From Bettongia penicillata ogilbyi (Eukaryota > Chordata > Mammalia > Diprotodontia > Potoroidae): 64,000 nt of DNA. Shown piece after piece: positions 55,960 to 64,000 of the stretch. The translations under genes were made by a program, and so were the position numbers. The notes beneath the pieces are model-generated. The model searched no databases, had not been told where the DNA came from, and worked only from the letters and a program-made list of their open reading frames with translations. The stretch is taken from NCBI GenBank assembly GCA_023548195.1, contig JAJHZJ010000415.1, forward strand, positions 310,001-374,000, read 5' to 3'. Each line of letters opens with the position of its first letter. Positions within the stretch are counted from its first letter, which is position 1.

Positions 55960-56850
55960 AGATATGGGGGAAACCTTTCAAAGACAGCAATGAAAAAGCA
56001 GATGTCCCCTAAATCCTTCAGACCATTGGCTTGGAGAAGAGACAGAACTCATCACCACTTCCTTTCTTTGCTTTTTTTTTTCCTGTGGACCAGCAAAGGA
56101 ACAAAAGCCTAGCAGCTGACAGTCCTGTCATCTCCCTCCCACTCAATGAAAGCACACATTTTTCCAGGTTTCCTGGCTGTGCATTAATGAGGGAATTGTC
56201 AGAGGGAAAGAAGGAACGAGTTCATGGTTCTCAGTTCCATATGCCAGTGCCGCAGCTACCAACTCGCAGCATTATAACTTCTAGAAAATATGCCACAGTC
56301 ATTAGGAAGTGCTAATTTGGGGAACTTTTATGCTTCCACTGTATTATCTTATTGACCCTCCCCAGCAATTTTCATTTAGAGTGTGGGCATGGAGCTGCAT
56401 CTTTCCTATTGCCCAACAGCTCTGCTCCCCTCAAAAGCAGACTTGGGTTGGCAGCGGGCCACATTTAATTATTCCTCATTACTTTTTGCTCGTCTTTGAG
56501 AGCATTCTTACTGTGTGGATCTTTGCCAATTGCTGACAAAAGCCTATGGGAGGAAAAAAGAAGGACAAGATACTTTGATGGGTAACCCATGTCACCTGCA
56601 CAGCAGCAGCCCTCCGAGCCCTAATGGAATGTGCTTGTTGCTAAGGACCATACCTGCCGCCTGCAATGTTGAACACAGGAAACCTGCTGTTGCTTCCGCT
56701 ATTGCCACAGCTAACTCTCTTGCCCAGAATGGCAAAACAAAAATACACCTGCTTAAATAGGGCTTCATCCTCCACCACCTTCAGAGCTTTGGAACCTAAA
56801 TACATAAAAACACATGATTTCTTCAACGTGAATACTTGTCTCCACTAATA
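55960..56850. promoter_or_regulatory. Candidate conserved non-coding block (speculative)
   Basis: This repeat-free block has a higher GC content than its surroundings and dense motif-like content: homeodomain-type TAAT sites (TGCATTAATGAGG at 56177; TTTAATTATTCCTCATTA at 56464) and E-box-like CANNTG words. Several overlapping short frames exist (56031-56315, 56309-56536, 56515-56760, 56666-56848), but none has recognised similarity. The absence of TE sequence over about 3.4 kb including the upstream stretch is compatible with constrained regulatory DNA. Confidence 0.3.
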
Positions 56851-56899
56851 CAGACAGCAAACTTCTCTGTACCTTTGTGGATGCTGTTCATAAACTGTG

Positions 56900-56990
56900 G
56901 TGATAAGAGAGCCAGAGACAAGAAGATAGGGAGACAGAAAGACAAAGACAGAGAGACAGGGAGACCAGGAGACAGAAAAAGGGAAGGAGA
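56900..56990. repeat. Purine-rich GACA/GAGA low-complexity tract
   Basis: Repeated GAGACAG/AAGACA words. The frame at 56836-57042 crosses it and is not credible as a gene. Confidence 0.75.
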
Positions 56991-57224
56991 TCATCATTTG
57001 ATGACTCATCTTTTGGTGATGAACCTCACCAAACTTAGCTAGGCCAGTCTTTGGATATCAGGACAGTACTGGAAACTTTTCCCAATTGTCAGGAACTAAT
57101 AGAGTATGTGACCTGCTGACATAGAGCCATCCACACTACAATTGGGCAACAGCATAGGACTTTAGTGGACAGAGATTTTTGGTGTGGTGGAATCTGAAAC
57201 ATGGGAAACAACATGATTGATTCA

Positions 57225-57565
57225 TACATCTATCCATTTAATAATTGCTTTTTGCTCATCTACCATGTGTATGACAGCATGCTATTATAAAACAAGCATG
57301 AATCAATATTTTATGGTCATTGCCCACAAATAGATTACAGTGTTAGAAGATAAGGACGCAAATAAGCATAACAGAATTTGATAAATACCATAAAATAAAT
57401 TGAAATAAAGAGCTATGGAAATTCAGAGAAGGGGGAGTTTGCTCTCGGTTAAGGAAAACCTGGCAGGGGAAGGAAGAACTTCTTGGCAGAAGGACAGCAT
57501 AGCTGTGCCAGTTAACTAGCAGTGGGAAAGCATAGGCTATGTTTGGAAAAGATGGAAATGTATAG
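57225..57565 (-). mobile_element. L2 3'-end fragment, minus strand (diverged)
   Basis: TTTAATAATTGCTTTTTGCT, CTACCATGTGTATGACAGCA, AAATAGATTACAGTGTTAGA and AACTTCTTGGCAGAAGGACA roughly follow the L2 3' layout. Confidence 0.45.
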
Positions 57566-57664
57566 TTTGACTGGAACAAGAGTCCATTAGTCAAACTTTA
57601 CTCATTTTGACAGAGGGAGGCAAATTATGCATGGAAAAGAAGTTTAATAACTCACCCAATGATG

Positions 57665-58380
57665 TGAACTGTTCTACTTGTTCTCGAGAACAATTTGGAA
57701 TTATACCCCAAGGGTTATCAAACTGTTCACAACCTTTGATCCAGCAGTACCTACTGCTAGGTCTATATCTCAGATATCCAAAAAAGGGAAAATGAACCAA
57801 GTGTACAGAAATATTTATAGCAGCTCTGTTTCTGATGGCTAAGAATTGGAAATCAAAGGCATATCTATGAATTAGGGAATGTCTGAAAAAGCTACTGCAT
57901 ATGACTGTAATGGAATAGTACTGTGCTATAAAAAATGATAAGCAGAATGGTTTGAGAAAAACCTGGAAAGACTTATAAGAACTTATGTATAGGGAAGTGA
58001 ACAGAACCAGAATATTGCACACAGTAACAACAGTATTGTTCAATGAAGAACTGTGAATGATTTAGTAATTTTCAGCAATACAAGGATCCAAGACAATCTT
58101 AGCAATACAATTTCAAAGGACTAATGACAAAGCAAACTACCTGACTCCAAAGAAAGAACTGGTATGTATTGAATACAGACCAAAGCATGTTATTTTTCAG
58201 TTTTCTCATTTTCTTATTTGAGTCTTCTTATAAAAAATGATTGACAGGGAAATGTGTCACATAATTGCATGTGTATAACCTATATCTGATTGATTACCTT
58301 CTCAGGGAGGGAGAAGAAAAGGGAGGGAGGGATACAATTTGGAACTCAAAACTTTAAATTAAAATGTTTAAAAGTTTAAA
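57665..58380 (+). mobile_element. Older L1 3' end
   Basis: GAGAACAATTTGGAATTATA, ACCTTTGATCCAGCAGTACC, CAGAAATATTTATAGCAGCT, TGTAATGGAATAGTACTGTG and GGAACTCAAAACTTTAAATT occur in L1 order with an A-rich end. More diverged than the copies at 45250 and 47182. Confidence 0.85.
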
Positions 58381-58419
58381 AAAATAACTCACACAGGGTT
58401 TCATAAAGAGTCAGATGGT

Positions 58420-58555
58420 CAATAAGCATATTTTAAGTGCTTGCTCTGTACCAAGTCCAGTGGTAAAAGCTGAGGATACAAAGGAAAAACAAAGAAAAAA
58501 ACCATCACTGCACTGAGGGAGCACCTATTCTAATGGGAAGAAATGATTTGAAAAC

Positions 58556-58614
<59 letters not shown>

Positions 58615-58637
58615 CCGATAGGTAGATATAGATAGAT

Positions 58638-58686
<49 letters not shown>

Positions 58687-58800
58687 TATAAGAGGGAGAT
58701 AATCTCAGAGTGAAGGCATGTCAGAGAAACAGAAAAGGTGACAGCAGGAAATACCTCTTACAGAAGGTGGTTTGGGACCTGAACCTAGGGCTGACTCTTG
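58420..58800 (-). mobile_element. L2 3'-end fragment split by a GATA repeat
   Basis: The L2-like 3' end (TCAATAAGCATATTTTAAGT, GAGGATACAAAGGAAAAACA) precedes the GATA repeat. An L2-like continuation (CCTCTTACAGAAGGTGGTTT) follows at about 58755. Confidence 0.5.
58556..58688. repeat. (GATA)n tetranucleotide repeat
   Basis: Two GATA runs separated by a short interrupted part at about 58610-58640; about 130 bp. Confidence 0.97.
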
Positions 58801-59371
58801 GATCCTTGAGGCATTTATGGAGTTAAGGAGTCACAGAGAGGTGACCTGGAGGCTCACAGCCTTTGATAAAGTACAGCACTCTACTACTACACCATATTGC
58901 CGACGTGTCAAACTTAAGCAACATGCAACTTTCAAAAATCATCGTATAATTGGAACCAACTGTAAAACGTAATTAGGAAATGTTTAACAAAATAAATAAA
59001 ATGCAACATTGATAATACTCATTTGTAGTTTTCTGAGTCAATATTTGCAACTCCTTCCAACCACTCCCAGGAATTTGTTTCTGTTTGAGTTTTGACACCA
59101 ATGATAATAAAGACAAGATTGTAAGTGTATAGTCTAGGTCTGAATCAGTGCACAAAAACACTTAATGAATGTTTATTCCAATGACTTCAAATTACAAAAT
59201 GTTACAAACTTGTCATTTTATAGATAAGGAAATTTAGAGATAGAGGTAGGAGACCAAAAGACTAAATAGTAGAGGCAGAACAATGGTCCGCCTGGGGCAG
59301 AGAAGATCTGAAGAAAAATCCCAGGATCCCTATGAAGAGAAAACTACTCCATACTAGAAGCAGTTAAACAA
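58801..59371. other. Mostly unique with weak MIR-like fragments
   Basis: About 58830-58905 and 59205-59290 carry weak SINE-like phrases (CATTTTATAGATAAGGAAAT). Nothing else recognised. Confidence 0.4.
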
Positions 59372-59690
59372 CAGAGGCAGCTATGTAGTGCAGTGGATAG
59401 AGCACCAGTGTAGGAGTAAGGAGGACCTGAGTTCAAATGTCACCTCAGACACTTGACACTCTCTAGTTGTGTGACCCTGGGCAAGTCATTCAACCCCAAT
59501 TGCCTCATCCTGGGTCATCTTGAGTCATTCTGATGAATATCTGGTCACTGGCTTCAGATGGCTCTGGAGGAGAAGTGAAGCTGGTGACCTACGCAGTCTT
59601 ACCTCACTCATATCAAAGTCAAGTGCAAGCCATGTCATCAGAGAAATGATGACATGGTCTTCTTTGGCAATGAAGGATGAACACACACAT
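59372..59690 (+). mobile_element. tRNA-headed SINE with RTE-type tail
   Basis: GGCAGCTATGTAGTGCAGTG, CTAGTTGTGTGACCCTGGGC, the RTE-type tail (AGGAGAAGTGAAGCTGGTGA) and the end GGCAATGAAGGATGAACACA match 11804-12117. Confidence 0.9.
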
Positions 59691-59726
59691 GTACTCTAGT
59701 GCTACAGGAGACTGAGGAGTAATTTG
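59691..59726 (+). repeat. Extra 3' segment shared with the SINE at 11804
   Basis: TACTCTAGTGCTACAGGAGA through GTAATTTG repeats 12119-12153 with one mismatch, then the loci diverge. Confidence 0.85.
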
Positions 59727-60134
59727 TACTCATAGTAACTGTTAGACCATTTGTTAACCACTTAATCTTTCGTCACTCCAGATAACTCAATCTCTAAGTA
59801 AAACAGTTTGTAGAACAGTTTCAATCTGTATTATAGAAGGATATCCTACTCCTAATTTCTTCATTTGGTGTTCTTTGTACCAATATAATCACAGATCTGA
59901 AGTGAACACACACACATACACAGAGGAAGGAAAAGTTAATTAATTTTTCACAGTGAAAGCTTTGTTAATCAAAGTCCTTTCCAGGGAAATGTTCTGAAGC
60001 TATGCATTCAACGTATCTATGATTTATAGGTGCATGGCCAACTCACCAAGTTAGTATATCAATCCGAATACTTGTGACAAGCACTACAATTGGACCATGA
60101 GCTTTGCCATGAACAGAATAGGGAGGATGAAAGG

Positions 60135-60615
60135 GAAAGAAACAAGGATTAAGTTCCTATTATTTGCCATTCACTATGTTAAGTGCTCTACAAGTATTAT
60201 TTCCTTTGATTCTCATAACAAGCCTAGGAGGTAGGTGTTATTATTTTCTCCATTTGCTGTTGTTTCAGTCATGCAGTTTCAGTCATTCCTTCAGTCATGA
60301 TTGCCCATGACACCATTTTGGTGTCTTTTTTGCAAAGCTACTGGAGTGGTTTCCCATTTCCTTCTCCAGCTTATTTTATAGATATGGAAACTGAGGCAAA
60401 CGGGGGAAGTGACTTTCCAAAGGATACATAGCTAATAAATGTCTGAGATTAGGCTTTAACTCATAAAGATGAGTCTTCCTGACCCCATACCTGACATTTT
60501 TTCCACCAGAATACTTACATGCCCATTTTACAAATGAAGAAACTGAGGCAACAGAAGTTGAGTGACTTGTTTCTGACTCCAGAAGGAACATTCTATCCAT
60601 TGTACCATCTAACTG
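60135..60615 (+). mobile_element. MIR/THER-type SINE split by a younger SINE
   Basis: The left part (TTCACTATGTTAAGTGCTCT, GATTCTCATAACAAGCCTAG, to about 60256) and the right part (CCCATTTTACAAATGAAGAA, from about 60511) join into one MIR layout once the minus-strand SINE between them is removed. Confidence 0.7.
60257..60510 (-). mobile_element. tRNA-headed SINE with BovB/RTE-like tail, minus strand
   Basis: Plus-strand CTACTGGAGTGGTTTCCCAT, GATATGGAAACTGAGGCAAA and ATGAGTCTTCCTGACCCCAT are complements of the SINE tail, core and head. Confidence 0.82.
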
Positions 60616-60964
60616 CCTCTAGTAAGTTAAGGGGATAGATAGCATTTGGAAAATTGTACAATTATTTTCCTTAGACAAAACCTTTTTTTTAAAATACACA
60701 TTCTCCCAGGAATGCTATAGGATTGTAAGTATGGAAAATTCCATCAACCAAAGAGTCAAAGTTGTGAGTGACCCAAATAGTAATGGATATATGATTGGAG
60801 GCATAATGAGACTTCAGAAGATTTTGGACAATGACACTGTTATGGGAATTTTTATTTCCTTTTTTTTATTATTCAGAAATCAGGGCTATTTCTTCTGCAA
60901 TTTCTGGTCAACCAAAAGTCTGCTTAATACTAACTTTATCTGAATAAAGTCTGTTCAGCATTCC
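60616..60964. other. Unique sequence
   Basis: Nothing recognised. Confidence 0.4.
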
Positions 60965-61500
60965 TTAGATTTTATATGTCCATTTCAAAGAGGATCAATG
61001 GTATCACATGTGATGTCTTAACTTGGAAAAGAGTTAGATTTAAGGGAGGCAAGTTGAATAATATCATTAGCCTCACTCACTCTTCCTGACAAAAAGTCAA
61101 GACAACCGGCAATGACTGGGGTTCAGTGAATGGTGGTGGTGTCTTTTCCTGATCAACTTCAAAGTGGTCCAAAGCACCTGCTTCAGCTGTCTTAAAAGGT
61201 GTTGGAATAATTTGTCCTCATCTGCCCATTCTGCCATGGAAAGTCTTCCCATGCTTGGAGTTGACGTCTCCCTAACTCAGCAACATGTTTGAAGTCTATG
61301 GGTTTACCCTCAAGGTGGTTTAGTCTATGTGCTGAGGTGGTTTCCTTGGGTATGGCTATTGCACATGCTACAGCTTCTTGGAGTCACAAACAAGATTTGG
61401 GTGAATCAGGTGGACACCAAAGGTGGATGCACAGCTTTGAAAAGGGCTGGGAAGGACTTCACATCGGAGGTGCTAGTTTTCCTGAACACTGTTAAGGACT
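60965..61500 (-). mobile_element. RTE-like LINE 3' UTR, minus strand
   Basis: The 3' end is near 60970 (complement of TCCTCTTTGAAATGG). The interval GCCTCACTCACTCTTCCTGA and farther regions (CTACAGCTTCTTGGAGTCAC, GAAGGACTTCACATCGGAGG) fit an RTE 3' UTR. It shares its terminal 100 bp or so with the RTE-tailed SINEs. Confidence 0.6.
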
Positions 61501-62164
61501 GTTAAGAGGATGCCATAAGAAGTCAGAGGAAGACTTTCAACTGTCTCGGATTTCTAGGCTGCAATCAGTCCTTTTATGATCCTATAAGTGTAGTTTAATC
61601 TAACAGTTTACTTACAGCATTTGTTTGATGAGCTTTGCTTCTTTAGGGGATATATAGGATTATACCTCTTTAAATTTGTTCAACTTTTACGACTTTGAAG
61701 GAAGTATGGGATTATGACTCTATCATCTCTTTTTATTGCCTAAGAAGAATGTACAAGTTTGCAATATAAAAAAGAATTATTTCTCTGTCACTCTGACATA
61801 ATTTTGCTTATAAGAAGTCATGTCAGAATTCTCATAATTGTTCAGGTTTTCTCTGAGGTCTGAACCTATGCTTGAGAGTAATAATAAAACCTAGATTTTT
61901 ACCTCATAATTTCTGTGTTGTGAAAAATATATATTTGGCAGCAGTTACCACCACATGTACTCAGGGAAGAGATAGTTTTCCCATAAAAGCATATATAAGC
62001 TGCATCAGAAATTTCAACCAGGAAATGTATGGTTAAAATATGAGGTTGATGAATCATATATTGAGAATAAGAGATTTTTATGAATGGGCCCCGGGATCAT
62101 AAATTCATAAGCATGTAAGATCATATATTTAGATATAGATATTTAGATCATATATTTATAGTAC
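61501..62164. other. Unique AT-rich sequence
   Basis: Nothing recognised. Confidence 0.4.
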
Positions 62165-62410
62165 TAAGATTTTTTGTGGTTTCTCAGGTGTGTCCTACTT
62201 TTTTAACCCCATTCAGGGTTTGCATGGCAAAGATACTGGAGTGGTTTGCCATTTCCTTGTCCAGCCCATTTTACAGTTGAGGAACTGAAACAAACAGCAT
62301 GAAGGGACTTGCCTAAGGTCACACAATTAATAAGTGTCTGAGGCCAATTTTGAACTGAGGAAGTTGGGAGTCTTCCTGATTCAAAGGCCAACGTACCACC
62401 TAGTTGTCCT
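62165..62410 (-). mobile_element. tRNA-headed SINE with BovB/RTE-like tail, minus strand
   Basis: ATACTGGAGTGGTTTGCCAT, AAGGTCACACAATTAATAAG, GAGTCTTCCTGATTCAAAGG and GTACCACCTAGTTGTCCT. Confidence 0.87.
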
Positions 62411-62411
62411 A

Positions 62412-62550
62412 GAAAAGATTTTAGAAATCCTCAAATCCAACCCTCTCATGAGGAACTGAAGTTGGAAGTTGTTGGGTGATTTGTCCACTGTCATATAAAA
62501 TATAAATCTCTGAGACAGGAATCACACTGCTTTTGAATTCCTTTCAATAT
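62412..62550 (+). mobile_element. MIR-like fragment
   Basis: AATCCAACCCTCTCATGAGG, GGTGATTTGTCCACTGTCAT and AGACAGGAATCACACTG. Confidence 0.5.
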
Positions 62551-63304
62551 TCCTAGCGGATTCTCAGAGGTATATAGCACAAGGACTCCATTTGTGCCCT
62601 CAAAATAAGAAAAGACATAGAGGCTTGTTTCCTCTACTTCTCAAACAGGACTCTTGCATAAAGTGTGAATAGGTTACAATCAACAGGAAGGGTGGGAATA
62701 CTCATGATGATGCAATCTTTCGAAATACCAAAGTAAAATTAATTGATAACACATTTATGGTGACCTTATCAGTAAAACAAAAGTTCTAGTTTTAAGAGAA
62801 ATGCCATTAGCTTTAATCGACATATCTGTCTATGTAGGTTCTGAGTTTTGAGGTTGTCCTTAACTGCTTGCCCCCTAGATATCTACAGATAATACTGAAT
62901 TTAATCTGAAGCTCATGCAAACACATCATTGTTTTGACTCTGAAAACAAACAAGCTGGAAGATTGTTTTGTGTAGTTAACATGTAATTGAAGGTGATTAT
63001 GATTAAGATGATTAACTATAGGTTCAAAAGAAGCTCTGTTGTCAAATAAAAATATTGGAATTAAGGGTGATTTTCCCTAAGCAAAGCACCTGAAGGAAAT
63101 GCATGTTTACAAGTGATAGAACAGAATCAGTTCTACCAAAATATATTACTGAGACAGGTTTTATGTAGGAAAAGGCTGGCATTTCATTTAAATATCCATG
63201 CTTCCTTGACATTCAAACGATGCCTTACAAGGAGGTTGTCTACAATAGAAAAAACAAATGGAAGCTGTTCAGCTTTAATGAAGGGAAGGGAAGGGAAGAA
63301 GGGA
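62551..63304. other. Unique sequence
   Basis: Nothing recognised. Confidence 0.4.
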
Positions 63305-63560
63305 ACTTTCATTCATTAAGCACTTACTATGGTCCAGGAGTCATGTTAAGAACTTTACAACTATTGTCATGTGATATTCACAGCAACCCTTTGAAGTAGG
63401 CAATGTTATTAAATAGATTTTACAACTAAACAAAGTGGGGCAAACAGAACTTAAGTGATTTGTCCAAGATCACATATGTGGTGGGTGAGGTCAGATATGA
63501 ACTCAGGTCTTTCATGACACTACACACCATATTGTATCAACTGTACCACCTGGTTACCAA
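63305..63560 (+). mobile_element. MIR/THER-type SINE
   Basis: ATTAAGCACTTACTATGGTC, CACAGCAACCCTTTGAAGTA, GTGATTTGTCCAAGATCACA, TATGAACTCAGGTCTTTCAT and CAACTGTACCACCTGGT. Confidence 0.78.
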
Positions 63561-63714
63561 CGGTTATGGTCACTGATTATGAGTTATCCATATAATTGAA
63601 TTGGCTTCAAATTTTGCAATGACTATCTTGGTGCAAATAATGTTTTAAAAATTACTTATGAATATTGTAGTGGATAGTATCTTAGTGTCTAAATGACCTT
63701 ATATAGGTTCACAG

Positions 63715-63895
63715 ATTTTGAACTGGAAAGGAGCTCAGAAGTCATCTAATCCAATCACCTCATTTTTCAAATGAGGACTAGTGACACTAAATGACTGATA
63801 CACAGTTAAACATTAAGTTGAAAATTTGAGATTCAGACACAGGTCCTCTGACTTCAAATCTAGGATTCTTACAGGATGTCATAGTGCCTCCCACG
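63715..63895 (+). mobile_element. MIR-like fragment
   Basis: CATCTAATCCAATCACCTCA, CATTTTTCAAATGAGGACTA and ACACAGGTCCTCTGACTTCA. Confidence 0.6.
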
Positions 63896-64000
63896 TAAAA
63901 AGGAATTATAATGAAATAATGCCCCTTACTTTATTAAATCTATTATTAAAGAAAAAGAAAACATATCAATAAAAAATAACTGAAAGATTTCTACTGACAT

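Noticed and set aside
56031..56848. Four short overlapping plus-strand frames as exons of a gene
   Set aside because: No recognised protein similarity, no clear splice signals in register, and different frames overlap. Treated as possible regulatory DNA instead.
57591..58043. 150-aa minus-strand frame
   Set aside because: Antisense to an old L1 3' end (57665-58380).
1..64000. CRISPR array, operon or other prokaryotic system
   Set aside because: Composition, SINE/LINE content and lack of dense ORFs show vertebrate nuclear DNA. Tandem repeats here are microsatellites without spacers.

Overview
The window looks like gene-poor, AT-rich nuclear DNA from a marsupial. I see no host protein-coding exon, no intact RNA gene and no CRISPR-like array. 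The marsupial call rests on the repeats: L1 elements whose ORF1, ORF2 and 3' ends match what I know of opossum-type L1s, many tRNA-headed SINEs with RTE-type tails, RTE/BovB-like LINE remnants, old L2/CR1 and MIR/THER-like debris, and LTR-like sequences. I ran no database search, so subfamily names are withheld or hedged. The longest open frames are L1 remnants or chance frames inside repeats.

Layout. 1-8.8 kb: a nearly complete but dead L1 (ORF1, ORF2, 3' UTR), split at 4864-7651 by a second retroelement. That insert has a long 5' UTR, an L1-type ORF1 and an L1 3' UTR, but no ORF2. A second copy lies at 19539-22400 with perfect 15-bp target-site duplications. 9.5-19.5 kb: L1 3' ends, L2 remnants, SINEs, MIR-like debris and a head-to-head pair of old L1 fragments. 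22.4-25.4 kb: mostly unique AT-rich DNA. 25.46-26.8 kb: an unexplained cluster of direct and inverted repeats. 27.2-28.6 kb: CR1-like, RTE and L2 fragments in series. 29-34 kb: mostly MIR/THER and RTE-tailed SINEs. 34.9-44.1 kb: two related solo LTR candidates, a third LTR-like block, tandem RTE 3' ends and a long L2 remnant. 45.2-48.2 kb: two 5'-truncated L1s. 48.5-55.9 kb: a large TTTTC tract, one SINE, one L2 remnant and long unique stretches. 55.96-56.85 kb: a repeat-free, more GC-rich block that is the best candidate for conserved regulatory DNA. 57-64 kb: L2, L1, GATA repeats, SINEs, an RTE 3' UTR and MIR-like fragments.

The most notable item is the ORF1-only element. Both copies appear to carry the same internal junction, a short way after an ORF2-like start, which suggests one ancestral deletion that was then copied as a unit (half-L1 or HAL1-like). 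Their 5' UTRs differ strongly while ORF1 and 3' UTR stay collinear. L1 ORF2 protein from another element would have to drive it in trans, while the SINEs with RTE-type tails point to a second, RTE-driven network.
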